A stretch of DNA of 16,347 nucleotides from Methanospirillum hungatei (GTDB taxonomy: Archaea; Halobacteriota; Methanomicrobia; Methanomicrobiales; Methanospirillaceae), in the NCBI GenBank assembly GCA_003251955.1, contig QKDV01000309.1, positions 1 to 16,347 on the forward strand. The letters run 5' to 3'. The translations under genes were made by a program, and so were the position numbers. Under the pieces are notes generated by a model that was not told where the DNA came from, made no database searches, and was given only the letters and a program-made list of their open reading frames with translations. Every line of letters starts with the position of its first letter. The first letter of the stretch is position 1. Shown here in pieces: positions 1 through 7,254 of this stretch.

Positions 1-65
1 GTCTGAACTGCAATCTATTTCCGTCTGTACGGTGAGTCTTAAGAAGAATCCAAGGCTGGATCATT

Positions 66-752
66 ATGCATACAAAATGGAAGACCTGGGCTCATGTTAC
101 CAAACTCGATCCCGATAAAAATCTGACCGAGGATCAGCTGGCAGAGATAGCCACAAGTGGTACTGATGCCCTGATGCTCTCCGGCACCCTCAATATTACA
201 AAAGAGAACATGCAGGAGCTCCGCGACCAGGTCAAGGAGTACGGGCTTCCCCTGGTGGTTGAGCCTGCGGGTCCTGAGGCCGTCGTAGCAGATGAAATAG
301 ACCTCCTTTTCATCGCCAGTGTGATGAATACAAAACAGTCACAATGGATAGTCGGCAAGCACAAAGAATGGGCATTGCACAATAAAATCCAATGGGACCG
401 GGTTATACAGGAGGCATACATCGTCCTGAACCCGGACTCATCGGTTGCAAAGGTTACGGGGTCTGATTGCTCCATCGGGGCTGATGAAGTGGCTGCTTAT
501 GCTGAAGTCGCTGATCACTACTTCCAGTTTCCCGTTGTCTATATCGAATACAGTGGAACCTACGGTAACCCTGATATCGTGAAAGCCGCTGCCGGGGCTA
601 TAGATAATGCAGTCCTCTACTATGGCGGGGGCATTGACTCAGGTGAGAAGGCTGCAGAAATGGCCCAGTATGCAGACACCATAGTAGTTGGCAATGCAGT
701 CTATGACAAGGGTGTTCAGACCCTTATCGAGACTGTCCAGGCAATTCAATAA
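66..752 (+). CDS. Geranylgeranylglyceryl phosphate synthase (GGGPS, PcrB/GGGPS family)
   Basis: A 228-aa soluble TIM-barrel prenyltransferase. The family joins geranylgeranyl diphosphate to sn-glycerol-1-phosphate, the first committed ether-bond step of archaeal membrane lipids. Visible hallmarks are KLDPDK (residues 13-18, diphosphate/Mg end), YIEYSGTYG (159-167, glycerol-1-phosphate binding, with the conserved Glu and Tyr), YGGGI (186-190) and VVGNAVY (207-213), in the family's usual order. Length is slightly short of the ~230-250 typical of archaeal enzymes, with no missing block. The ATG at 66 follows a GGATC stretch complementary to the 16S 3' end. It is the first complete gene of a plus-strand run; the next gene starts 67 nt later, after a short CCCG/CGGG inverted repeat and a T-run that could be a weak terminator. 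Bacterial PcrB makes heptaprenyl products; the archaeal neighbours here make GGGPS the better call. Confidence 0.95.
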   Translation: MHTKWKTWAHVTKLDPDKNLTEDQLAEIATSGTDALMLSGTLNITKENMQELRDQVKEYGLPLVVEPAGPEAVVADEIDLLFIASVMNTKQSQWIVGKHKEWALHNKIQWDRVIQEAYIVLNPDSSVAKVTGSDCSIGADEVAAYAEVADHYFQFPVVYIEYSGTYGNPDIVKAAAGAIDNAVLYYGGGIDSGEKAAEMAQYADTIVVGNAVYDKGVQTLIETVQAIQ

Positions 753-819
753 TTTTCATGAAATCCTGTATCCACACGTTTTTCCCGTGGCCCAAAACGG
801 GCATCATCGGGGTTTTTTA

Positions 820-1578
820 ATGCCACGAATCCGAATTGTTCTGGTAGAACCCCTCTACGAGGGAAATGTAGGGTTTGCTGCTCGTGTAATGAAAAACTTC
901 GGATTTACTGAGCTCGTTCTTATCAATCCCTGCCCGCTTACAATTGAAGCATATGCCAGGGCTTCACATGCAAAAGATGTACTTGAGCAGGCAGTAGTCA
1001 CTGACCTAGAAGAGATTTTTTCAACAAGTAACATTGTCATTGCTACAACCGGCGCTCTCTCCAAGTCAGCCTGTCATCCGATCAGGATGCCCTTCTATTC
1101 ACCAAAAGAACTGAGAGAGATGATCGCTGACATTGATGGGACGATATCTATCCTCTTTGGAAGGGAAAACTGGGGCCTCAATAATGATGAGGTTAGAAGG
1201 TCTGACATTATCTGCACAATTCCCTCATCAGAAATCTACCCGATAGTCAATCTCTCTCATGCTGTCGGTATCCTCTGCTATGAACTTGCCAACATCCCGA
1301 AAGGAGAAATTGCCCTGGCAAGCCCCGAAGAGATGACACATCTGTATGCCCATATTGATGAGTACCTGGACCTCGTGGATCATCCCAGGTTCAAGCGTGA
1401 ATCCACGATGACTCTGATAAGGCGTATTATCGGACGATGTAACCTGACCTGGAGGGAAGCGACCACCATCCACGGGCTGCTTCGCAGATCTGAGTGGAGG
1501 TTTGTTCCCAGGGACGGCAGTCCAAAGACAGACAGTAAATACGATCCAAAAGATACCGATAGTAATGATCCTTGTTGA
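820..1578 (+). CDS. trmJ: TrmJ-type tRNA/rRNA 2'-O-methyltransferase (SPOUT, TrmH group 1)
   Basis: A 252-aa SPOUT (trefoil-knot) SAM-dependent methyltransferase. The three SpoU motifs are visible: motif 1 around [20 protein letters not shown] (10-29, with the conserved Asn16 and Arg22), motif 2 [10 protein letters not shown] (111-120) and motif 3 [15 protein letters not shown] (134-148). Archaeal TrmJ homologues methylate the 2'-O of residue 32 of tRNA; the target here is inferred from family only. The start was set at ATG 820 because [11 protein letters not shown] is where the family begins; the 44 codons upstream in the open frame overlap GGGPS coding sequence and look random. The C-terminal ~25 residues are polar and probably disordered. 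Its stop overlaps the dcd start by 14 nt, indicating translational coupling. Confidence 0.88.
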   Translation: MPRIRIVLVEPLYEGNVGFAARVMKNFGFTELVLINPCPLTIEAYARASHAKDVLEQAVVTDLEEIFSTSNIVIATTGALSKSACHPIRMPFYSPKELREMIADIDGTISILFGRENWGLNNDEVRRSDIICTIPSSEIYPIVNLSHAVGILCYELANIPKGEIALASPEEMTHLYAHIDEYLDLVDHPRFKRESTMTLIRRIIGRCNLTWREATTIHGLLRRSEWRFVPRDGSPKTDSKYDPKDTDSNDPC

Positions 1579-2116
1579 CTGGCAGATCGTCGATCGCATC
1601 AGGCGTGGCTTTATCCATGTTGATCCCTATGATCAAGAACTGGTTCAGCCAAACTCTCTTGATATAAGGCTCGGGAATCACTTTGCCTGGTATGAAACCA
1701 ATGATGATGTCATCGATCCGTTTGACCGTGAGTCAGTCACCAGTAAAACGCAGGAGATGACTGCTGAAAGTATTGTTCTGTATCCGGGACAGTTTATCCT
1801 GGCAGAGACGATGGAACTTATCGAACTGCCAGATAATATCGTGGCAAGCATTGAGGGGAAAAGCAGTATTGCCAGACTCGGGGTTGAACTCCACCAGACC
1901 GGGGGATGGATAGATGCAGGATTTAGGGGAAGCATTACACTTGAGATGTGCAATGTGAACCAGAGGCCCGTCCGTGTTCATGCAGGAATGCCCATCGGCC
2001 AGCTTGTCTTTTACACCACAGAACGTGCTGTATGTCCTTACAACTCAAAGCACGATGCAAAATACATGAATCAGCGCCAGGCCACCCTCTCACGATATTA
2101 CGAAAACAAACAATAG
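1565..2116 (+). CDS. dcd: dCTP deaminase (possibly bifunctional dCTP deaminase/dUTPase)
   Basis: A 183-aa enzyme of the trimeric dUTPase/dCTP deaminase fold, cytosolic, acting on dCTP on the route to d[11 protein letters not shown] matches the usual family N-terminus, which is why ATG 1565 was chosen over the upstream in-frame ATG at 1502, which lies inside trmJ. The core motif [10 protein letters not shown] (97-106) carries the conserved Ser and Arg (R104), and SITLEM (123-128) carries the general-base Glu (E127). [14 protein letters not shown] near the C-terminus is the phosphate-binding/closing segment. The segment [11 protein letters not shown] (110-120) resembles bifunctional DCD-DUT enzymes (HQTAGWIDAGF in Methanocaldococcus, as I recall it) more than E. 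coli Dcd, so it may release dUMP directly. There is no clear ribosome binding site; the overlap with trmJ suggests coupled translation. Confidence 0.92.
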   Translation: MILVDWQIVDRIRRGFIHVDPYDQELVQPNSLDIRLGNHFAWYETNDDVIDPFDRESVTSKTQEMTAESIVLYPGQFILAETMELIELPDNIVASIEGKSSIARLGVELHQTGGWIDAGFRGSITLEMCNVNQRPVRVHAGMPIGQLVFYTTERAVCPYNSKHDAKYMNQRQATLSRYYENKQ

Positions 2117-2176
2117 GCGGTGTTTTATTGCCAATGAGCGCCAATAGATTCGGGTATTGATTCCGGAGAATAATTC

Positions 2177-4009
2177 ATGCGCCTTCTTTTGATACATTCA
2201 GATCATATCGAATACGAAGCGAAGAAGAAGACAAAATTCGCTGAAGAACCTTGCATTCCATCAGATTCGTTTGATGAGTCTCTAGTTGCGTTCTGCGCAG
2301 TCGAGGCTCCTGATGAAGATGGGATCGAGGATGTTGTGGCACAGGCAGTTGCATCCATTGAAGGGATGGCAGAACAGACCAAGTGCAGGCGGGTAATGGT
2401 TTACCCATACGCCCACCTTAGCAGTGACCTGTCATCACCTGACCTTGCAGTCGAAGCACTCAAAGGATTAGAGACAGCCCTTGGTGGAGCAGGATTTGAG
2501 GTAAAGCGTGCACCATTCGGCTGGTACAAGTCGTTTACTGTTTCATGTAAGGGTCATCCACTCTCTGAACTCTCACGAACACTCACTCCGTCAGAAGATG
2601 TTGTCAAGGTGGAGAAATCTCCGGTAACCCACAAATTCTTTGTGATGACTCCTGACGGCACAACCCATGACTGTGAGAAGTTTGTGGATGATTCACCGTT
2701 TGGATCCCTCATTAAGAAAGAGACCGGAATCCCCGTCCCTGCAGGTGGAGAGCCAGTCCACGTCGACCTGATGAGGTCAAAGGAGTTCGTGGACTATGAA
2801 CCTGTTTCCGATGTGGGTCATCTCAGGTGGATGCCTCGTGGAAAACTTGTCCGTGACCTTCTCGCGGATTACGCCCTTTCCATGGTTCTGGAGCATGGTG
2901 CAAGTCCGGTTGAAACGCCGGTAATGTACGACCTTGCTGACAAAGCTATCTACGAACATGCAGATAAGTTCGGAGAGAGGCAGTACAGATTCAAAAGCGG
3001 GAACCGCAATATGATGCTCAGGTTTGCGGCATGCTTTGGTATGTTCACTATCATGCGGAACATGCACATCTCACCCAATACTCTTCCAATGAAGATGTAT
3101 GAACTCTCAACCTATTCGTTCCGTCACGAGCAGAAAGGAGAGGTTATTGGGCTTAAGAGGCTGCGAGCATTCACAATGCCTGATATGCACTCTCTCTGCA
3201 AAGATATGACTGATGCCCTGCAGTGCTTTGAAGAGCAACTTGCAATGGGATGGAAGACCGGAGAGGACTTTGGCACCCAGTTAGTTGCAGTATTTCGGTG
3301 CACTGAGGATTTCTACAAGAATAACGAGGCATGGATCAAAAAGATCGTTGCACAGTCAAAGGTTCCGATCCTGATCGAGACTCTTTCAGATCGTGTTCAC
3401 TACTGGATTGCCAAGATTGATCTTGCAGCAATCGATGGACAGAAGCGTCCGATTGAGAACCCAACTGTACAAATCGATGTTGAGAGTTCAAAGCGATTTG
3501 GGATCAAGTACCACCTCAACGACGGTACTGAAATCTTCCCACCCATTCTCCACTGTTCACCAACTGGATCGGTAGAACGAGTCTTCTGTGCCATTCTTGA
3601 GAATACAGTAAACCAGAAAGTTGCCCATCTCCCAACCTGGCTCTCTCCAACACAGGTCAGGGTAATTCCTGTTGCAGAGCGGCATGGGGAGATCGCAGAG
3701 AAGATAGCAGCCACACTTACTGCAGCACGAATTCGTGCTGATTACGATGACCGCGAGGAGTCAGTCGGTAAGAAGGTAAGAGAAGCAGGAATGGACTGGG
3801 TGCCTTATGTTGTTGTCATTGGTGACAATGAAGCGGAGTCAGGCAATCTCACCGTAACAGTGCGGATGAAGTCTGAACCCAACAAACCATTCAAGATCAA
3901 CTGCACTGTTGATGAACTTATTAAAACAGTTCAGGATGAGATCTCAGGAAAACCATACAGACCAATGTACACACAGAAACTCCTCTCGATGCAGCCCAGG
4001 TACATCTGA
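2177..4009 (+). CDS. thrS: Threonyl-tRNA synthetase, archaeal type
   Basis: A 610-aa class II synthetase that charges tRNA-Thr. Residues ~1-145 form the archaea-specific D-aminoacyl-tRNA-deacylase-like editing domain, including FGWYKSF (114-120; Tyr117/Lys118 match the catalytic pair of the Pyrococcus enzyme), which removes Ser from mischarged tRNA. The catalytic domain spans ~195-490: motif 2 [10 protein letters not shown] (R316), motif 3 GSVERVF (R468), and the three zinc/threonine ligands expected of ThrRS at C286, H338 and H459. The C-terminal ~490-610 is the anticodon-binding domain ([10 protein letters not shown], then [14 protein letters not shown]). A GGAG at 2165-2168 lies 8 nt before the ATG, a good Shine-Dalgarno. 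It ends the plus-strand housekeeping cluster and is followed by T-rich DNA. Confidence 0.97.
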   Translation: MRLLLIHSDHIEYEAKKKTKFAEEPCIPSDSFDESLVAFCAVEAPDEDGIEDVVAQAVASIEGMAEQTKCRRVMVYPYAHLSSDLSSPDLAVEALKGLETALGGAGFEVKRAPFGWYKSFTVSCKGHPLSELSRTLTPSEDVVKVEKSPVTHKFFVMTPDGTTHDCEKFVDDSPFGSLIKKETGIPVPAGGEPVHVDLMRSKEFVDYEPVSDVGHLRWMPRGKLVRDLLADYALSMVLEHGASPVETPVMYDLADKAIYEHADKFGERQYRFKSGNRNMMLRFAACFGMFTIMRNMHISPNTLPMKMYELSTYSFRHEQKGEVIGLKRLRAFTMPDMHSLCKDMTDALQCFEEQLAMGWKTGEDFGTQLVAVFRCTEDFYKNNEAWIKKIVAQSKVPILIETLSDRVHYWIAKIDLAAIDGQKRPIENPTVQIDVESSKRFGIKYHLNDGTEIFPPILHCSPTGSVERVFCAILENTVNQKVAHLPTWLSPTQVRVIPVAERHGEIAEKIAATLTAARIRADYDDREESVGKKVREAGMDWVPYVVVIGDNEAESGNLTVTVRMKSEPNKPFKINCTVDELIKTVQDEISGKPYRPMYTQKLLSMQPRYI

Positions 4010-4098
4010 TCAAAACCAATTTTATTTTTTAATCCGACACTAATTATCAGACATTTTTAAAATTTAGTGAGAGATTTCTCTTTTTCTAAACATCCGTT

Positions 4099-4289
4099 CA
4101 TATATAAAGAAATTTTTTTGTCAGACAATTGTCGGCCCATTGTCGTACACCATCATGGAAATTGGATATCACTACAGAAATATAGAATAAGTTCATAGGG
4201 GGTGACCTGTTTTTATTATATTTCAATCATGATATCCGGGAAACACACCCAGATTAAAAAAATAAAAAGTACAAAGAAAGTATTTATAT
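4099..4289 (+). repeat. Cassette copy 1: TATA box, TGTC iterons, conserved hairpin (possible small RNA gene)
   Basis: First copy of a direct repeat whose second copy lies 358 bp downstream. Counted by hand, 4101-4237 and 4459-4595 align without gaps with 121 of 137 bases identical; weaker similarity continues to a shared GTATTTATA at about 4280-4288. Contents in order: TATA-like TATATAAAG (4101-4109); three TGTC motifs at 4119, 4130 and 4141; then a possible hairpin in which GGATATCA (4164-4171) pairs with TGATATCC (4230-4237), GAAATATA (4177-4184) with TATATTTC (4217-4224), and an AGG/CCT tip. The TATA position predicts transcription starting near 4127, inside the iterons, and running through the hairpin into A/T-rich DNA. 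A short untranslated regulatory RNA is the favoured but unproven reading. Confidence 0.75.
4119..4151 (+). promoter_or_regulatory. Three 11-bp TGTC iterons downstream of a TATA box, copy 1
   Basis: TGTC recurs at 4119, 4130 and 4141, an exact 11-bp spacing, so all three lie on the same DNA face. The first unit is the perfect 9-bp palindrome TGTCAGACA and the second begins TGTCGGCCC. They start ten bases after TATATAAAG and so cover the predicted transcription start, where a bound protein would repress. The same motif types and spacing occur upstream of the RHH-ftsZ operon (8638-8696). Confidence 0.65.
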
Positions 4290-4456
4290 GTCGAGAGAGA
4301 TTTGAATCGGATTAGGCATTTTAACCATATATAAAAGAAATAATACTGGAGTGGTCTTACATAAAAGTGATATGAAACCAATAATTAAAATAGAATATTA
4401 TTTAAGGACTTTTTAAAAAATAAAGCGAGATTATCAAAAAACGTATTACCTGATTG

Positions 4457-4649
4457 AATATATAAAGAAATTTTTTTGTCAGACATTTGTCTGCCTAATG
4501 TCGTACATCACCATGTAGATTTGATATCACTACAAAAATATAGAATAAGTTCATAGGTGATGAGCCTTTTTTATTATATTTCGATCATGATATCCCTGAT
4601 GGACATCCAGATCGAAAAAAGAAAAAAATCTTAAAAAACGTATTTATAG
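4457..4649 (+). repeat. Cassette copy 2: TATA box, TGTC iterons, conserved hairpin (possible small RNA gene)
   Basis: Second copy of the cassette at 4099-4289, in the same orientation. It keeps TATATAAAG (4459-4467), three TGTC motifs at 4477, 4488 and 4499, and the hairpin arms TGATATCA (4522-4529) with TGATATCC (4588-4595) and AAATATA (4536-4542) with TATATTTC (4575-4582). Differences from copy 1 fall mainly between the TGTC cores and in the hairpin tip, which is G-rich in copy 1 and GATGAG-like here. The A-rich tail after 4615 also forms the T-rich 3' flank of the convergent DUF373 gene, so it may serve as a terminator in both directions. No inverted termini or transposase remnants are seen, so it does not look like an insertion sequence. 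Confidence 0.75.
4477..4509 (+). promoter_or_regulatory. Three 11-bp TGTC iterons downstream of a TATA box, copy 2
   Basis: TGTC at 4477, 4488 and 4499, again exactly 11 bp apart and in the same place relative to the TATA-like box at 4459. The palindrome TGTCAGACA and the third unit TGTCGTACA are kept from copy 1. Bases between the TGTC cores have drifted (for example GGCCCAT to TGCCTAA) while the cores have not, as expected of a protein-binding site. Confidence 0.65.
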
Positions 4650-4667
4650 AAAAATATAATTGGACAG

Positions 4668-5792
4668 TTATACTGCCAGACTTCTCTTTTCATTATCAAG
4701 ATCTTCTACCCAGTGATAAACCATATGCTGAAGAAGGATCCCTACCAGTGCACAGACTAGTCCGCCAATTGCTCCCTGAATGATATACGCAACACCAAGA
4801 TCCGGAGTTACCGGAAAGTTCCGAAGATTCAGAGTGGAGAGAATATAACTCGATCCTCCAAAAATGAGCACCCCTATGGAACTTAAAAAGAATGAAAAGA
4901 TAACAGCACGATTGAGTGAATCCTTCTCATACATGAAACTGTCAATGATTGTTCCAAGTGAAGTGGTTATAGCTGCAAGGGTGAACCAAAGCACAGCACT
5001 CCATACAAAGACCATCACCATCGGAAAGATTCCTGATCCATCCCAGTACACTGCAAGTGCAGAACTTCCTTCCATCACCCCTATGACTGCAAAGAGTAAT
5101 GCACTGATATATGTAACAAATGAGAAACGACCACGATAGAGTGTAAGCCGCATATCAGAGAGCTGGGTTCTCATGAACTCATCTAATGAAAAACCCTTAT
5201 ACAGGAGATAACCTCCGATACCTGCTGCGATGATGATTGTGGCAACTTCAGGTTTGCTCAGGGCATATGAGATTGCATACAGGAGAAGGGTAAGGCCGGG
5301 CAGTACAAGGACAAGTTTTGAGATCTTTGGGTCGCTTAGAAGTTTCTTGAGAATGTAAAAAGTCCCTTCAAGATTTGGCATCTGGCTGACCACCACTCTT
5401 TGTATCGAAGATATCCTAACTTTACCCTGGATAATGGGAAGAACATACTCATCTTCCCCACCATCGGTAACCAGAATACACTGATCTGCACCGCATGCGC
5501 CTACAACTTCATCAACAAGTTTTGCAATCTTCCGGTCACCCTCAATGAATCTGAAATGATTTCCCCCGATAACTGCGATCTCCGGGTCTTCCCCCTCTTC
5601 CCGGAGACGGTCATATGTCGAGATCGTCTGAAAAATTGCGTTAACATCAGAGTCTTCAGGATCGGCCAGAGCGAGTTTTACTGCAGCATCTAGACAGGCC
5701 TCTCTGCCAACCACCGGGCTCTCTATTGATGCCTTAAACCCGATATCGTCATCACGATCGATATTGAGTACCAGAGTCCGAGAAGATCCCAT
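4668..5792 (-). CDS. DUF373 family membrane protein
   Basis: A 374-aa protein of the archaeal DUF373 family (COG2237), function unknown. Residues 1-155 form a soluble domain with family-typical segments: VLNIDRDDDIG (8-18), GREACLDAAVKLALADPEDSD (29-49), VIGGN (74-78), LVTDGGEDE (107-115) and IQRVVVSQ (130-137). The acidic Asp/Glu clusters suggest a nucleotide- or metal-binding fold, which is inference. Six membrane segments follow at about 158-177, 183-199, 223-245, 255-277, 296-318 and 331-355. A TATA-like TTATATTTATT (minus strand, about 5860-5869) lies ~70 bp before the start, so it probably has its own promoter. No clear Shine-Dalgarno is seen at ATG 5792; the conserved N-terminus supports that start. 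Confidence 0.85.
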   Translation of the reverse strand: MGSSRTLVLNIDRDDDIGFKASIESPVVGREACLDAAVKLALADPEDSDVNAIFQTISTYDRLREEGEDPEIAVIGGNHFRFIEGDRKIAKLVDEVVGACGADQCILVTDGGEDEYVLPIIQGKVRISSIQRVVVSQMPNLEGTFYILKKLLSDPKISKLVLVLPGLTLLLYAISYALSKPEVATIIIAAGIGGYLLYKGFSLDEFMRTQLSDMRLTLYRGRFSFVTYISALLFAVIGVMEGSSALAVYWDGSGIFPMVMVFVWSAVLWFTLAAITTSLGTIIDSFMYEKDSLNRAVIFSFFLSSIGVLIFGGSSYILSTLNLRNFPVTPDLGVAYIIQGAIGGLVCALVGILLQHMVYHWVEDLDNEKRSLAV

Positions 5793-5933
5793 GAGGAACT
5801 TTTTGTAGTAATGGTATTAATGAGTTCCTTTCTTCAAAAGATGACCAATATACTCTGAATAAATATAATGAGTTAGATTATGCCTGAATTGTAGAATCAG
5901 AGAACTCAATTTAATTTATCAGAATAACAAAGC

Positions 5934-5971
5934 ACAAAAAAAGAGAGAAAAAGTGGGAGTCTGATTCAGAC
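5934..5971 (-). terminator. Hairpin plus T-rich tract ending the coiled-coil gene
   Basis: On the minus strand GTCTG and CAGAC (5971-5967 and 5963-5959) form a short hairpin overlapping the stop codon of the coiled-coil gene. A T-rich tract with a seven-T run follows at about 5955-5934. T-rich tracts are the main determinant of archaeal termination, so this probably ends that transcript before DUF373. Confidence 0.5.
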
Positions 5972-6826
5972 CAGTTTTGAACGCTGAAGGAGGAGCAGAT
6001 CTTCGGTGGTAAGTTTCTCTCCAGCCTTGAACATGGAGAAAACCTGTTCTGCTTCCTTGCGGACTTCCTTCTGTTCCTTGGTGTTCTTGGTCTTCTTGGT
6101 CTTCTTGCGCAGACCACCGATCACCTTATCGTAGTCACGCAGTTCCTTCTGGCAGGAGATGAAGAGTTTATGCTCATTGTCTGCTGCTTCCTGAGCTTCA
6201 ACAAACTGCTTGTGTGATGCGTCAGCCTGCTCACGGGATGCATCGGCCTTGCGGTAGCACTCAACCATCAGATCATGGTGCTTCTGAGCGTCCTCAGCAA
6301 GCACAGTCACCCGCTCGTGAATCTCAGAGGCCTGACGGCGGTATTCCTTGGCAAGGGTGATCTTCTCCTTTACTTCTTTATTCTGTTCGATCTCAGCTTC
6401 CTGATCACGGAGTTGTTCCTTCAGCAGTTTGATCTTCTCGATCAGTTCACGTTCCTTCTCGGTAGTGAAGACTTCAGTCTGCTGTCTGAACTCCATGTGC
6501 TCGATCTGCTTGTGAAGTTCCTTGATGCCACGGCTCTTGATGCCACCGTGATCCTTCTTGAAGGAATCAATATCTGCAAACAGAACATTCGCTTTCTCAT
6601 TCAGCTCATTCCGCTGATCCTTGAGATCCTGTACTTCCTTGTTGAACTGATCACGCAGTTCCTTGTGCTTCTGCGCTTCTTCAACAAACTCACGGGTCTG
6701 GTTGTTCAGTGTATTGCGCTCTCTGGCAAACTGGCTTGCCTGCGCGTTAAACTCGTTCCGCTTGTTTTTATGATCTTCAGAACCATCGATGGTTCCTTTT
6801 CTTTTGTCAATCAGTTCGTTCAACAT
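5966..6826 (-). CDS. COG1340-type archaeal coiled-coil protein
   Basis: A 286-aa, highly charged, almost wholly helical protein with no signal peptide or membrane segment. Heptad-like coiled coil covers ~15-235 with short breaks (e.g. DHGGIKSRG, 92-100). The segment EFRQQTEVFTTEKERELIEK (112-131) and the C-terminus FKAGEKLTTEDLLLL (266-280) match, from memory, the conserved landmarks of the COG1340 uncharacterised coiled-coil proteins, sometimes mislabelled phosphoserine phosphatase. A Lys/Thr-rich basic patch lies at 241-254 and could bind nucleic acid; that is inference. It is the next gene downstream of ftsZ2 on the same strand, separated by the 428 bp structured gap. GAGG lies 11-14 nt upstream of the ATG. 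Its biochemical role is unknown. Confidence 0.8.
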   Translation of the reverse strand: MLNELIDKRKGTIDGSEDHKNKRNEFNAQASQFARERNTLNNQTREFVEEAQKHKELRDQFNKEVQDLKDQRNELNEKANVLFADIDSFKKDHGGIKSRGIKELHKQIEHMEFRQQTEVFTTEKERELIEKIKLLKEQLRDQEAEIEQNKEVKEKITLAKEYRRQASEIHERVTVLAEDAQKHHDLMVECYRKADASREQADASHKQFVEAQEAADNEHKLFISCQKELRDYDKVIGGLRKKTKKTKNTKEQKEVRKEAEQVFSMFKAGEKLTTEDLLLLQRSKLV

Positions 6827-7254
6827 CTTTTACCAATCCTCGCTGAAAAAAGGCACGCCTGGTATCCCGGTACCATGAGAAAGGTGTGACACTACGCGAG
6901 AACAATACGGAGTACAAGATGGAGTAGATGCGATAGTGATCAGAATCAGAATTACTGTCTGCATCATGGATACAGCCACGATGGCAGATCCGCACAGACG
7001 GGTAAAAAGCGTATCTTCTGTTCGACAACGGTTCTTGTTCGCAACACGATCCACGTATATTCGACTCCCAATTCCAGAAGGCCCCGGGAGGAGAGACCTT
7101 CGTATCGTTCTTCGTGAAGGGAACCTTAGTGACCTTCTATCATTAAGATGTCTCATTACGCATTAAGGGTTTCGTAAAAAACCGTCAGAAGAAGAGTTAG
7201 GAAGAGGATGGAAAAGTATTGTGAGGTTCTTGGCAGACTGTGAATACTCTTCCC
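6827..7254 (-). other. Structured gap between ftsZ and the coiled-coil gene; possible non-coding RNA
   Basis: This stretch is richer in GC than the other gaps and has no recognisable protein: the longest open frames overlap each other on both strands and show no family resemblance. It can form several stacked hairpins: 6854-6860 with 6882-6888 enclosing 6861-6864 with 6871-6874; 6890-6897 with 6930-6938; and a nested stem 6956-6961 with 6995-7000 enclosing CATCATGG (6962-6969) with CCACGATG (6976-6983). GAAGG/CCTTC and CTCCC/GGGAG pairings occur at 7060-7130. On the minus strand the first hairpin is followed directly by six T (6851-6846), like a terminator just before the coiled-coil gene. 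I could not match it to RNase P RNA or SRP RNA signatures. It may be an independent RNA, a long ftsZ 3' UTR or gene remains. Confidence 0.45.
6846..6888 (-). terminator. Hairpin followed by six T on the minus strand
   Basis: CACACCT (6888-6882, minus strand) pairs with AGGCGTG (6860-6854), allowing one G-U, with an inner GGTA/TACC stem. The minus strand then reads CC and six T. This lies at the end of the structured gap and 20 bases before the coiled-coil start, so it could end a transcript from ftsZ or from an RNA encoded in the gap. Confidence 0.4.

Larger units (their letters stand above)
4010..4667. other. AT-rich gap holding two repeated cassettes, no convincing protein gene
   Basis: This gap lies between convergent thrS and the DUF373 gene. 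T-rich DNA directly after thrS (about 4019-4030) can serve as its terminator. Apart from the two direct-repeat cassettes (4099-4289 and 4457-4649) I see only unique AT-rich sequence at 4290-4456. A pair of TGTC-type motifs on the minus strand (starting at 4053 and 4039) sits just before the first cassette, but its spacing is 14 bp, not 11. Confidence 0.7.

Noticed and set aside
1..65. Possible end of an upstream gene
   Set aside because: Frames 1 and 3 reach stops at 6 and 35, and frame 2 reads on into GGGPS; too short to tell which, if any, is a real C-terminus.
4031..4058. Minus-strand TGTCTGA and TGTCGG just before cassette 1
   Set aside because: The two motifs are 14 bp apart, off the 11-bp phase, and lack a matching TATA; at most a decayed site.
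4560..4634. Short open frame starting ATG in cassette copy 2 (24 codons) with a GTG counterpart at 4202 in copy 1, sharing FYYISIMIS
   Set aside because: The frames differ in length and in most codons outside the hairpin arm, the purine-rich stretch overlaps the start codon and so cannot act as a ribosome binding site, and the shared residues are explained by the conserved stem.
6807..7166. Overlapping open frames of ~70-108 codons on both strands in the ftsZ/coiled-coil gap
   Set aside because: They overlap each other, have unusual Arg/Ser-rich composition, no ribosome binding site and no recognisable family.
6827..7254. RNase P RNA or SRP RNA
   Set aside because: I looked on both strands for the conserved GAGGAAAGTCC/ACAGAA blocks and the SRP helix 8 GGAAGG/AGCAG signature and found neither.
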